DNA from: Acinetobacter sp. TGL-Y2
GTDB lineage: Bacteria > Pseudomonadota > Gammaproteobacteria > Pseudomonadales > Moraxellaceae
NCBI RefSeq assembly: GCF_001612555.1
Contig: NZ_CP015110.1
Span: 372,001-436,000 of the forward strand
DNA length: 64,000 bases
Direction: 5' to 3'
Made by a program: the position numbers and the translations under genes. The notes beneath the pieces were generated by a model that worked only from the letters and a program-made list of their open reading frames with translations, made no database searches and was not told the origin of the DNA. Shown here piece after piece: positions 55,266 through 64,000 of this stretch; position 1 is the first letter of the stretch, and each line of letters begins with the position of its first letter.

Positions 55266-57556
55266 ACGCTCAGCATTCGATTGGATTTCACCATATCGGC
55301 TAAACCATGATGTTTAAAATAATATTCCATCCAACTTTTCACCATGAGTGGATTACTCATTTTTACCACTTCATCGAGCAGCTTTTCTGCATCCGTCATA
55401 GGCACATGACAAATGGCCTTACGCACTCTTAAAATATTACTTGAACTCATTGAAAGAGTATTGAAACCCATAGCCATAAGCAGAATCGCAGACAATGGAT
55501 CACCTGCCATTTCCCCACAGATACTGATAGGCTTATCGTATTTATGGCACTCTTGCACCAGACGCTGCAATGCTCGAAGTACCGAAGGGTGGAAGTGCGA
55601 ATACACACTTGAAACGCGCGGATTATTTCGGTCGACGGCCAATAAATATTGAATCAAATCGTTTGATCCCACTGAGAAGAAATCGACCAGTTCAGCAAAC
55701 TCTCCAATTTGAAGCAAGACACTTGGCACTTCAACCATAATGCCAATTTTGGGCTTATTGATTTTCACCTGTTCTTCTTCTTGCACCGCCATCCAATCAC
55801 GTTCAAGTAAATACAGCGCTTCTTCAACTTCACTGACGCTGGTGACCATCGGCAATAAAATGTGCAAATTATTCAGTCCGATACTGGCTTTCAACATGGC
55901 ACGGATTTGTGAAGAAAAAATCTCAGGATGATCCAGCGTAAAACGAATGCCACGCCAACCCAATGCTGAGTTTTCTTCTTCAATATGAAAATACGGCAAG
56001 TCTTTGTCTGCGCCAATATCCAGAGTACGCATCACGACAGGTTTGTTGGCGAAGTGACTCAACTGTTGACGATAAATGGCGCGCTGTTCTTCTTCGCCTG
56101 GAAAGCGATCTCGTAGCATAAACGGAATTTCAGAACGATACAGTCCAACACCTTTCGCGCCACGTTGCACCCCACGAACCACATCAATCATTAGACCCGT
56201 GTTAACGAATAAACGAACCGAAACACCATCCGGGGTAATCGCATCTTTGGTTTCGTACTGTTTTAAATCTTTGGCAATTTGCTCATCTTCTTTTTGAATT
56301 TCTTTATAACGCTGACGTAGTCGTCGTGGTGGATTCACAAACACCCGTCCCTGATACGCATCGACAATCATTTCCGCATCATCTAAGGTACTGACGGGCA
56401 GTTCTGTAACACCTACGACTGTCGGAATACCTAAGGCACGCGCCACAATCACCATATGTGAATTGGCAGCGCCTTCAGAGGTGACAATCGCGGCAATACG
56501 GTCGACGGGTAATTCGACCAGTGCTGCTGTACTGATTTCATCACCGACAATAATACTGTCATTGCTAATTTCACGATGGCTTAAGTCATCTTCTTGTAGT
56601 GAAGCCAGAATTCGGCGTCCAAGATCTTTTAAATCTGCGACACGTTCTCGTAAATAGTCATCTTCCATTTGCGCAAACACTGCAATATGACGATCAATCA
56701 CACGCTTAACCGAGCCTTGTGCCCAATTGCCATCTCGAATCAGTTCTTTAATTTCAGCAGGTAAAGCATTTTCATCTAACATGCGTAAAAACACGCTAAA
56801 TAATGCGCGTTCTTCAGACATGAGGGAGTCTTGCATTTTATCATCAAGCGACTGAATTTCATTACGCACAGCAGCGACCGCTTGATCGAGTAAAGCCAGT
56901 TCTTCACTGATATCATCGGCTTCACGGTCAGGAACTGCACCCAAATCCGCAGGTGGGTAAAGAATCAGCGCACGTCCGAGTGCAATTCCGCCTGCACCCG
57001 ATGAACCTTGAAATGTTTTGTAGGTAGGGGAGTTGGACGGCTTACGAAATACGTCAATATTTCCCACGGCATGTGCATGTGCAATCACGCCTGAAAGCTG
57101 AGCACACAATGTCACCAAAAAGGATTCGGCAGCTTCACTGAAATCTTGTGGTTCTTTATTTTGAACCACCAATACACCCATCACCTTACGGCGATACATC
57201 ACAGGCACACCTAAGAAGGAGTTGTAAATTTCCTCCCCTGTCTCAGGAAAATAGGCAAAACGTTCATGTTTAAAGGCATTGTCAATATTGACAATTTCTT
57301 CACGCTGACCGACCAAGCCAACTAAACCTTCACCCAATTGTAATGAGACATGACCAATAGACTCAGCATTTAAGCCCTTAGATGCCATTAAGACATAACG
57401 CTGATTGCGTTCGTCTAAAAGATAGATTGAGCACACATCGACATGCATGGCTTTGGAAATCTGGTTCACCATAATTTCTAAAGAATCATGCAAACTGACA
57501 GACGCATTGACCTCTTGCACAATGCGTCGTAAAGAGTCTAATTGCATGTTAGACAT
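55262..57556 (-). CDS. ptsP: PTS-Ntr enzyme I (PtsP)
   Basis: Nitrogen-type phosphotransferase enzyme I. It takes phosphate from PEP and passes it to NPr/EIIA-Ntr, a regulatory chain. An N-terminal GAF domain (~residues 1-160, VDVCSIYLLDERNQRYVLMAS) precedes the EI domains: phospho-His motif GAANSHMVIVARALGIP, KGVGLYRSEIPFM and the PEP site ICGEMAGDP. Length of 764 aa fits. It is upstream of nothing else in the operon except that rppH precedes it on the same strand by 69 nt, the common rppH-ptsP pair. A terminator follows. Confidence 0.95.
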   Translation of the reverse strand: MSNMQLDSLRRIVQEVNASVSLHDSLEIMVNQISKAMHVDVCSIYLLDERNQRYVLMASKGLNAESIGHVSLQLGEGLVGLVGQREEIVNIDNAFKHERFAYFPETGEEIYNSFLGVPVMYRRKVMGVLVVQNKEPQDFSEAAESFLVTLCAQLSGVIAHAHAVGNIDVFRKPSNSPTYKTFQGSSGAGGIALGRALILYPPADLGAVPDREADDISEELALLDQAVAAVRNEIQSLDDKMQDSLMSEERALFSVFLRMLDENALPAEIKELIRDGNWAQGSVKRVIDRHIAVFAQMEDDYLRERVADLKDLGRRILASLQEDDLSHREISNDSIIVGDEISTAALVELPVDRIAAIVTSEGAANSHMVIVARALGIPTVVGVTELPVSTLDDAEMIVDAYQGRVFVNPPRRLRQRYKEIQKEDEQIAKDLKQYETKDAITPDGVSVRLFVNTGLMIDVVRGVQRGAKGVGLYRSEIPFMLRDRFPGEEEQRAIYRQQLSHFANKPVVMRTLDIGADKDLPYFHIEEENSALGWRGIRFTLDHPEIFSSQIRAMLKASIGLNNLHILLPMVTSVSEVEEALYLLERDWMAVQEEEQVKINKPKIGIMVEVPSVLLQIGEFAELVDFFSVGSNDLIQYLLAVDRNNPRVSSVYSHFHPSVLRALQRLVQECHKYDKPISICGEMAGDPLSAILLMAMGFNTLSMSSSNILRVRKAICHVPMTDAEKLLDEVVKMSNPLMVKSWMEYYFKHHGLADMVKSNRMLSV

Positions 57557-57625
57557 GAAGGTGTGCTCCTCTTTAAGGGATTAGGGTGTTCGGTTTATGG
57601 GTGACAGCATCTCACTGACACGCAT

Positions 57626-58126
57626 TTATATCCGTTTTGTTTGATCCAAATTTTGCTGTGGCAATTGCATACACAGCTCCAACATGGCCCGACGGTAAAC
57701 ATCACGTTTGAAGTTCACCACTTGACCCAGTGGATACCAGTAGCTGACCCATTGCCATTGGTCAAACTCTGGCTGATCATTTAAATTCAATCGAATATGG
57801 GCGGTCGAAGCCACCAATTTCAATAAAAACCATTTTTGCTTTTGTCCAATACAGACTGGGTCTGAATCCGATCTGATGTATCGAATTGGCAAACGATAAT
57901 GCAACCAACCTTCTGTTTGGGCAATCATTTGAACGTGTTCTGGCAGTAATCCAACTTCTTCTCGCAGCTCTCTGAAAAGCGCCTGCTCAGGCGTTTCTCC
58001 AAAATGGATACCGCCTTGAGGAAATTGCCAAGCATTGTGTCCAATACGCTTTGCCCATAGAACTTGTCCAATATCATTTGCCAAAATGATCCCGACATTG
58101 GGTCGGAAACCTTCTGAGTCGATCAT
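57626..58126 (-). CDS. rppH: RNA pyrophosphohydrolase RppH
   Basis: Removes pyrophosphate from the 5' end of mRNAs and so starts 5'-end-dependent decay by RNase E. The N-terminus [16 protein letters not shown] is typical, and the Nudix box is complete ([22 protein letters not shown]). Length of 166 aa is standard. It is followed by ptsP, the conserved gammaproteobacterial order. Confidence 0.95.
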   Translation of the reverse strand: MIDSEGFRPNVGIILANDIGQVLWAKRIGHNAWQFPQGGIHFGETPEQALFRELREEVGLLPEHVQMIAQTEGWLHYRLPIRYIRSDSDPVCIGQKQKWFLLKLVASTAHIRLNLNDQPEFDQWQWVSYWYPLGQVVNFKRDVYRRAMLELCMQLPQQNLDQTKRI

Positions 58127-58310
58127 TTGGCTACCTAAAATTTATTAAATTCGTTGACTTTGGTTTCGGGGGCATCCACTCTCTATGCCCAGCTCGAAAA
58201 GTTCAAAGTAATAATGTTTTAAAATTGCTATGATCTTAACGAATTTCTATCGGTTAGCGGTGATAGATTTACATTTTTTTTCTTAAATTTCAGTTTGAAC
58301 GAGAATTTTC

Positions 58311-58961
58311 ATGAAATTGGCGTTATTTGATTTAGATCACACCTTATTAAATACAGACTCTGACCATTCATGGGGTGAGTTTTTAGTCAATGAAGGCTTG
58401 GTAGATCCAGTTCGACACAGCCAAATGAATGACAAATTTTATGATGATTATAAAGCCGGGCAGCTCGATCCGATTGCCTATAACGAATTCGTTTTTGAAT
58501 TTTTAACTCAGCATGACAATGCATACCTTATTGAACTACATGAATTATTCATGGAAAAAGTGATTCGACGTCAAATGCGTCCAGAAGGGTTTAAAGCGAT
58601 TCAACATCATAGAGAGGCTGGGCATGCTCTAGTCGGTATTACCGCAACTTCAGATTTTATTACCGCACCTATTTTCCGTGAGTTTGGCATTACTGAGATT
58701 ATTGCCACCAATGCCGAAGTGATCAATGGAAAATACACGGGTAAAGTCGTGAATGTGCCGTGTTACCAAAAAGGCAAACTGACCCGTCTGGATCAGTGGC
58801 TTGAAGGGCGCAATGTGACTGAGTCTTGGGCCTATTCAGATTCAATCAATGATCGTTTTTTACTTGAATATGCCGATCATGCGATTGCAGTGAATCCTGA
58901 TGATCGCCTTGAAATATTGGCAAAAGATCAGGGCTGGGATATTCAGGATTGGTCGATCTAA
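58311..58961 (+). CDS. HAD-family phosphatase (HAD-IB)
   Basis: A 216-aa haloacid dehalogenase-like hydrolase. Motif I is LFDLDHTLLNTDSDHSW at the start, motif II GITATSDFIT, and motif III/IV AYSDSINDRFLLEYAD. It belongs to the IB group that includes phosphoserine phosphatase-like and phosphatidylglycerol/acylglycerol phosphatases. The substrate is not evident. It is divergent from rppH, as seen in related genomes. Confidence 0.87.
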   Translation: MKLALFDLDHTLLNTDSDHSWGEFLVNEGLVDPVRHSQMNDKFYDDYKAGQLDPIAYNEFVFEFLTQHDNAYLIELHELFMEKVIRRQMRPEGFKAIQHHREAGHALVGITATSDFITAPIFREFGITEIIATNAEVINGKYTGKVVNVPCYQKGKLTRLDQWLEGRNVTESWAYSDSINDRFLLEYADHAIAVNPDDRLEILAKDQGWDIQDWSI

Positions 58962-59140
58962 TTTGATGGAATGGCATTGATCTTTTGCTTTATTGGGTCG
59001 CAAGTGGATGCGACTCAATTTCAACAAGCCTTTAGCGAGCACCCCTATAAATATAAGGCTGAGCGAGGCTTGAGCTTCAGCATAAAATAAATCGTTAATA
59101 TCACTTATTCAAATATATTCAAATAGTAGTCAGCATTTAA

Positions 59141-59497
59141 ATGAATATAGAACAACTTACTCAAATTTTTATTGGCCCGCGCGCCCAAAAGTATATGACT
59201 TCATGGGCTAACCAGACCTATCGATTTTGCTGGGCAGGGCTATTTTTCGGTCTATTTTGGTTGTTGTATCGAAAGATGTATATGTTTGCATTTTATACGC
59301 TACTCATCAGCATGGCATGGGTATTTGTATTTTATGTTTTAGGTATTCCCTTGATATATGCTGCAGCGTTAAATGTTTTGATTTCATTGGGTTTGAGCGT
59401 GTTTGGCGATTCTTTTTATCGAAGTTTTGTCAACGAAAAGGTAAAAGCCTTTCAGGCGAATCCAAGAGACGGCTTGGAGATATTGCGGTTAAGCTGA
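59141..59497 (+). CDS. DUF2628-like small membrane protein
   Basis: A 118-aa protein with a soluble N-terminal segment (QIFIGPRAQKYMTSWANQ) and three hydrophobic helices. FCWAGLFFGLFWLLYRKMY is the family hallmark. The C-terminal tail is charged (FQANPRDGLEILRLS). Function unknown for the family. The ribosome site is poor. Confidence 0.72.
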   Translation: MNIEQLTQIFIGPRAQKYMTSWANQTYRFCWAGLFFGLFWLLYRKMYMFAFYTLLISMAWVFVFYVLGIPLIYAAALNVLISLGLSVFGDSFYRSFVNEKVKAFQANPRDGLEILRLS

Positions 59498-59679
59498 GGG
59501 GTGACTTGGAGTGTGCCTTTGACTTGGCTATTTTTACAGCTTCTTGTAGTGGTTTTTGTAATACTACCGATCATTCAACACACCTATTTCCCTCAGCAAC
59601 AACCCGATTTTATTCAGTATTCTTATATTGAGTAAAGCATGTTATGGTGGGTGAAGAACAATCAAGAGAGAACAAAAGT

Positions 59680-59922
59680 ATGTCAAATACTCGTCCGCGT
59701 ATGACACATTTATTTGAACAATTAGGTCTAGATGCAAGTGAATCTGCGATTGAATCCTTTATGGAATCACATCAGTTGGATGCGCATGTCAGTCTTTTAG
59801 ATGCTGAGTTTTGGTCAGCGGGTCAGCGTCAATTTTTGGCTGAAAAAATTAAATCGGATGGTGAATGGGCATTGGTGGTGGATCAACTGAATGAGTCATT
59901 GCATGAAAATTCAGTGAAATAA
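59680..59922 (+). CDS. DUF2789 family protein
   Basis: An 80-aa soluble protein. MTHLFEQLGLDASESAIESFMESH and LLDAEFWSAGQRQFLAEKIKSDGEWALVVDQLN match DUF2789, a small helical family common in gammaproteobacteria, function unknown. ATG 59680 has an AGAGA site; the frame opens at 59644 without support. A terminator follows. Confidence 0.82.
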   Translation: MSNTRPRMTHLFEQLGLDASESAIESFMESHQLDAHVSLLDAEFWSAGQRQFLAEKIKSDGEWALVVDQLNESLHENSVK

Positions 59923-59949
59923 TGAATCTATAGTGACAATCAAATTTTT

Positions 59950-59977
59950 AAAAGCCATCTGATTAGATGGCTTTTTT
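59950..59977 (+). terminator. Terminator after the DUF2789 gene
   Basis: AAAAGCCATCT / AGATGGCTTTT stem, 4-nt loop, T-run after it. Confidence 0.9.
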
Positions 59978-59997
59978 ATCGCTACCTTTATTTTTTT

Positions 59998-60081
59998 CAT
60001 CAAATTAACCAGTGCTTTCGCCACTTTAGGTGATGTAAGCACCAGATACCACACCAGACTTAAGTGTATTATTTCTTTGAG
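59998..60081 (-). pseudogene. Remnant of the 3' end of a LysR-type regulator gene
   Basis: On the minus strand one frame reads LVWYLVLTSPKVAKALVNLM. The intact LysR protein at 62449 ends LGMVWHPARTQSKAAKALVDLM. Some 27 of 29 bases agree between 60003-60031 and the matching stretch near 62464. The upstream part (60082-60318) has no recognisable remainder. It looks like a lost LysR gene that ran divergently from the permease. Confidence 0.6.
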
Positions 60082-60318
60082 TCCTTACGACCGTGTTACT
60101 TTCAATCTACACATAACTTAAAAACTAAAAAGTCTGTAAGCACACTTATTAACTTAAGAAAATCAATTGCTCAATTTAAATTCGCTATGCTAAGGTAAAA
60201 CTGACTGGTATCACTGACTTTGCATCAAGATGATGTCACCTTAATCAGGCAGCCATGATTCAAGGTCTTCAGAAAAAAACGTTATGGATAACGACTAGAT
60301 AAAAAACAAGGAGAAGTT

Positions 60319-61711
60319 ATGGGCACTTTAGCAATCATCATCTCATTGGCATTACTGATGTTTTTTGCCTATCGAGGTATATCAGTTCTGATTTTGGCCC
60401 CCATTATGGCGGCCGTTGCCATTTTACTGTCTGGTGACATGATCTACATGATGCCGCAATACACAGAAACCTTTATGTCTGCTTTGGGCGGCTATATATT
60501 AAAATTCTTTCCTATTTTTTTTATTGGGTGCCTTATTCGGACAACTCATGGTCGACTCAGGTGCTGCATCCAGCATCTCAAACTCGATCATGAATAAACT
60601 AGGGCACAATCGCGCTATTTTGACTGTGGTATTGGCATGTGGTGTGTTGGCTTACGGGGGGGTGTCACTGTTTGTGGTGGCATTTGCTATTTACCCCATT
60701 GCCAAGTCCATGTTTCAAGCAGCCAACATTCCAAAGCGCCTCATTCCAGGTGCTATTGCTTTGGGTTCGTTTACCTTCACGATGACCGCTTTACCCGGTT
60801 CACCTTCCATTCAAAATGCCATTCCGATTCCTTTTTTTGGTACCAACGTATTCGCAGCCCCAGGTATTGGTACCATTTCTGGTTTAGTGATGTTTGGTTT
60901 AGGATGCATGTGGTTACAAAGTCGCGCCAATAAAGCCCACAGAAATGGGGAAGGGTACGGTATTGATACCCAAGAAGGAGAAAAGTTGGAAGACGGCGTG
61001 ACCTCTCAAGGTCAAATGCCCGTATTTTTAGCATTTTTACCCCTTCTGTTGGTCATTGGCGTCAATGCTTTGTTTACTTACATTGTTTTTCCAAGCATCG
61101 ACTTCAGTTCGTTTAAAGAACTTTATCCAAAATTAGATCCTAGCAAACAGACAGGTTTGTGGGCATTGGTGATTGCTTTGGTGGTCGCATGTTTAAGCTT
61201 AATTTTGTTACGCCTGGGCAAATGGAACAACCTCAAAGAAACAGTGAATAAAGGTGCGTTGGGCTCGATGTTGCCCATTTTCAACACCGCTTCTGAAGTA
61301 GGCTATGGCGCGGTCATTGCATCCTTGGCGGGCTTCGTGATTATCCGCGACATGGTGTTAAATGTCTCAAGCAATCCGTTGATTTCAGAAGCCATCGCCA
61401 TGAACATTTTGGCAGGCATTACTGGTTCTTCTTCTGGTGGTATGTCGATTGCCTTATCGACTTTGGGTGCCGATTACTTAGCCATGGCCAATGCGGCTGG
61501 TATCAACCCTGAGTTACTGCACCGTATTGCGGCTTTAGCAGCTGGCTGCTTGGATACCTTGCCTCACTCAGGCGCGGTCATCACCTTACTGTCTATTTGT
61601 GGCATGACGCACAAGCAGTCTTATGGCAACGTGGCCATGTGTACGGTATTGATTCCAATGATATCGGTTACTGTAGCAATTACCTTAGGGACACTGTTCG
61701 GCTCATTCTAA
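60319..61711 (+). pseudogene. GntP-family permease, frameshifted in a T-run
   Basis: Gluconate/short-chain hydroxyacid permease family, about 464 aa if intact. The first frame encodes the N-terminal helices (ISVLILAPIMAAVAILLSG, GYILKFFPIFF). The rest follows in another frame (ALFGQLMVDSGAASSI, GVLAYGGVSLFVVAFAIYPI, ending FGSF). They join if one T is removed from a run of eight at 60515-60522, giving FPIFLLGALFG. It is followed by a MaoC gene that is also broken and a LysR gene. The original role was probably uptake of a hydroxy- or short-chain acid. Confidence 0.8.
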
Positions 61712-61767
61712 TCAGACTGGTTTACAGGGCGCTTCAAAGCTTCCTATAGCATTTTTAAGGACTAAAC

Positions 61768-62229
61768 ATGAAATTGGCTCACATAGACGATTTCCATCTC
61801 GGTTTATCACACACCTTAACCCGCACGATAGATGCTGAAAAAATGGCTCAATTTATCAAATTATGTGGTGATAACAATCCTATACATCATGATGAAACTT
61901 AGGCTGCGCAAACCAAATTCAAACGCCCCATTGCCCATGGATTTTTAACCGCCAGTTTTTTCTCTCCCATTTTTGGCCTGCACCTTCCAGGCCCGGGTGC
62001 AATTTACGTCAATCACCATTTGCGCTTTTTAAAACCAGTTTATGTGGGTGACACTGTTGATGTCATCGCTATCGTAACCAAAGTAGATCATGAACGTAAA
62101 CGGGTTTACTTTGACACCATTTGCAACATAAATGGCGAACGGGTGATTGAGGGCGAAGCAGAATTATACGTACCCGCACCCACAGAAGCAGGGCAAGCGG
62201 CATTGGAGGCAGCTATAATAAATATTTAG
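61768..62229 (+). pseudogene. MaoC-like (R)-enoyl-CoA hydratase with in-frame TAG
   Basis: Hot-dog-fold hydratase (PhaJ type). The catalytic Asp and His lie in GDNNPIHHD near residue 37. A TAG at 61900-61902 follows after 44 codons where relatives usually have a Tyr (…DE-x-Y-AAQT). The same frame then gives a normal remainder: AAQTKFKRPIAHGFLTASFF and YVGDTVDVIAIVTKVD. ATG 61768 has AAGGA 8 nt upstream. It sits 57 nt after the permease in one operon. Both genes being broken suggests the module is no longer used. Confidence 0.8.
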
Positions 62230-62379
62230 CAGCATTCAATCATTTCAAACAATCCAAACACTCTATACATGGATTTAATCCTTTTTTGCTGCATAAACAA
62301 CGGAGAATGAGACCTATATTTGAGTCAAATTGAATGAACGCGTTAAAACGCTCATATTGATCTGAGAATCTAAGAAATA

Positions 62380-62407
62380 AAAACTGCCGTCATAATAACG
62401 GCAATTT
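62380..62407 (-). terminator. Terminator after the LysR gene
   Basis: TGCCGT / ACGGCA stem with a 7-nt loop and AAAA/TTTT flanks. On the minus strand TTTTT follows. Confidence 0.75.
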
Positions 62408-62448
62408 TGACCTACATTTCGGGCTGAAATGTTTAATGCTTTAAAAGC

Positions 62449-63309
62449 TTAATGAATCATTAAATCAACCAGTGCTTTCGCCGCTTTAGATTGGGTACGG
62501 GCAGGGTGCCAAACCATGCCGAGTTGACGTTTCATTTCTAAATCTAAATCTAAAGTCACCAAATCTTGGCTGACCAATGTTTTCGGCAGAACCGACCATC
62601 CCAGTCCAATGGATGCCAACATCCGAATGGACTCAAGTGGGTTGTTGCTCATGGTGACTTTAGGTTTTAAGCCTTTTTTCTCAAACTCAGCCAAAGTAAT
62701 TTGTGCCGTATAAGTATGAGAGGCAGGCAGTAAACTTGGATATTGCATCAAATGCTCTAAACTGAGATTTTTTTCAGACGCCAAAGGATGAAAAGCAGCA
62801 GCGACAAAAACCAGTGGATCATTCCAAAGCGGCACATAGTTTAAACGATCATCTAAACTCGGCGGTAAAGTTAAAAATGCCAGTTCCAAATCTCCTGCAA
62901 GCACTTGTTCATGCGCTTGTTCAGAATCGACAAAATGAACATCTAGCGTCACTTCTGGAAAGTCTTGAACATAATTTCTTAAATGCGCAGGCAAATGATG
63001 CAAGCCAATATGATGGCTGGTGCCAATCTTGAGCTTGCCTTTGATTTGGGTTTGATCGTGACTTAAAGTATGGTGAATATCACCCAACTCATTCAGCCAG
63101 TTTTTGACTTTTGGCAGTAAAGAGTGCGCGGCATGCGTGGCTTGTACCCCACGTCCTGCAGATTCAAACAATTTCACGCCAAAATAATCTTCTAAACTGT
63201 GAATACGTTTGGTCACAGCAGGCTGAGTGATAAACAGATGATCGGCTGCCATAGAAATTGACCCAGTTTCCATGACTTTTATAAAGGCTTCAAAGGCAGC
63301 AAGATTCAT
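62449..63309 (-). CDS. LysR-type transcriptional regulator
   Basis: A 286-aa LysR protein. HTH at the start (MNLAAFEAFIKVMETGSISMAADHL, TQPAVTKRIHSLE). Effector domain with GKLKIGTSHHIGLHHLP. CysB/MetR-like length. It converges on the broken GntP/MaoC operon and was probably its regulator; a remnant of a related gene lies on the other side. The regulator itself has no lesion. Confidence 0.85.
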   Translation of the reverse strand: MNLAAFEAFIKVMETGSISMAADHLFITQPAVTKRIHSLEDYFGVKLFESAGRGVQATHAAHSLLPKVKNWLNELGDIHHTLSHDQTQIKGKLKIGTSHHIGLHHLPAHLRNYVQDFPEVTLDVHFVDSEQAHEQVLAGDLELAFLTLPPSLDDRLNYVPLWNDPLVFVAAAFHPLASEKNLSLEHLMQYPSLLPASHTYTAQITLAEFEKKGLKPKVTMSNNPLESIRMLASIGLGWSVLPKTLVSQDLVTLDLDLEMKRQLGMVWHPARTQSKAAKALVDLMIH

Positions 63310-63558
63310 TATAGATACCTATAAAAATTTTTTATGTATAATGCTATTGTTATGCTATTTATAGAATAAATCAAAGCAAAAGTTGTATCCAGTGATTTAA
63401 AACTGGACGTTCAATCGTGTGAATGAAAATTTGAATGTCTTTACTCGAATCATTTTATTCTTTGAATAATAAAATCTTGCATAGTTGAGTGAGGGCATTG
63501 AGGTGCAATCACTATTTCAACATCACGGATAAACGTAACATCAGTTGGATAAAGACAA

Positions 63559-63584
63559 TAAAAAACCACCCAATATGGGTGGTT
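63559..63584 (-). terminator. Terminator after the DUF2061 gene
   Basis: Perfect 9-bp AACCACCCA / TGGGTGGTT stem, 3-nt loop; on the minus strand TTT follows. The 63310-63556 stretch between it and the LysR gene holds only the latter's promoter region. Confidence 0.85.
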
Positions 63585-63609
63585 CCAGAGGAACATCGAC
63601 ATATATACC

Positions 63610-63846
63610 TTAAACGGTGGCTTCCCCAAGCTGCTTTGAATCTTTACGTTCCCACACTTTTTCGTGGAAAAAGAAAGCCACCGCTTGAACTGTCGGTTCT
63701 AATAAGCTGAATGCAACAGCCATCGCCCAACTGCCTGTGACTAAATATCCCACAGCCATCGCAACCACTAAATGCATAAAGTAATAACTTAAAGTCTTTT
63801 TAAACATACGTTGATTGTTGTTAACAAACTTTTGAACGTGAATCAT
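63610..63846 (-). CDS. DUF2061 membrane protein behind a Fur-box-like site
   Basis: A 78-aa protein with two membrane helices, matching DUF2061 (KTLSYYFMHLVVAMAVGYLVTG, then LLEPTVQAVAFFFHEKVWER). Function unknown. GAGGA lies 7 nt before the ATG. A Fur-type palindrome 40-58 nt upstream suggests that it is made when iron is scarce. Confidence 0.82.
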   Translation of the reverse strand: MIHVQKFVNNNQRMFKKTLSYYFMHLVVAMAVGYLVTGSWAMAVAFSLLEPTVQAVAFFFHEKVWERKDSKQLGEATV

Positions 63847-63885
63847 GTGATGTTCCTCTAAATAAGATGTCTTTGTGATTTAAAT

Positions 63886-63904
63886 AATAATGATTCTCAT
63901 TATT
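63886..63904 (-). promoter_or_regulatory. Fur-box-like palindrome
   Basis: AATAATGA-TTC-TCATTATT, perfect 8-bp arms over 19 bp. It matches the core of the Fur consensus (GATAATGATAATCATTATC) at most positions. It lies just ahead of the DUF2061 gene; a gene beyond the right edge could share it. Confidence 0.7.
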
Positions 63905-64000
63905 AAAGTAAAGGTGGATATTTTGAATACAGTGATCGGATTTTTAGATTGAATTTTATTCGAATTTTTGAGTAACAAATTGAGGCGACTCACATTCCAA

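Overview
The window looks like a chromosomal segment of an Acinetobacter species. This rests on gene content and order: a lipase foldase gene immediately upstream of its lipase gene (lipB-lipA, the Acinetobacter order), a serA/FAD-oxidoreductase divergent pair, glyQ-glyS, a large RNase E gene divergent from rluC, ptsP-rppH, katA, an MdfA-type efflux gene, many Acinetobacter-style small lipoproteins, and moderately AT-rich DNA. The species cannot be named from the sequence.

Layout. 0-10 kb: lipBA, truB, a TSUP permease, a hemerythrin-like protein, two related EamA exporters, serA, and a divergent D-2-hydroxyglutarate/lactate dehydrogenase-type flavoprotein. 10-23 kb: envelope and stress genes (lipoproteins, mdfA-like, DUF3817, YccS-like FUSC protein, sodC, AI-2E family permease, orphan ParA, chagasin-type inhibitor, methyltransferase, alpha/beta hydrolase). 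23-31 kb: a decayed desaturase/TetR pair, a dehydrogenase with a premature stop, two secreted LEA-like proteins, and an AT-rich two-gene surface acylation module (acyltransferase-3 plus SGNH lipoprotein). 31-39 kb: glyQS followed upstream by an AT-rich SIR2-domain gene (a candidate defence gene), a transglutaminase-like protein, a frameshifted HPP-CBS gene, a PspC-domain gene and a degraded lipoprotein gene. 39-47 kb: two identical tRNA-Lys genes, a fatty acyl-CoA synthetase, rne with a structured leader, rluC and an HcaR-like regulator. 48.5-49.6 kb: an IS630-type insertion sequence with visible ends. 50-60 kb: MBL-fold hydrolase, katA, AidB-like acyl-CoA dehydrogenase, a small ORF with a terminator hairpin inside it, ptsP, rppH and small conserved genes. 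60-64 kb: a broken GntP permease/MaoC hydratase module with a LysR regulator and a LysR remnant, then a DUF2061 gene behind a Fur-box-like palindrome.

Two themes stand out. First, an unusual number of genes carry inactivating lesions. They are nonsense codons at 18916, 25919 and 61900; homopolymer frameshifts at 37139 (seven G) and 60515 (eight T); several lesions each in a TetR gene and a lipoprotein gene; a truncated desaturase; and a transposase split at an A-run. Some may be base-call errors, but the substitutions and multi-lesion genes look like real decay. Second, three loci may hold less-described biology: the SIR2/helical-repeat protein (34048-35658), the split acyltransferase-3/SGNH pair (28524-30757), and the small ArfA-like ORF whose 3' end is itself a strong terminator hairpin (55062-55265), which could give non-stop mRNA.
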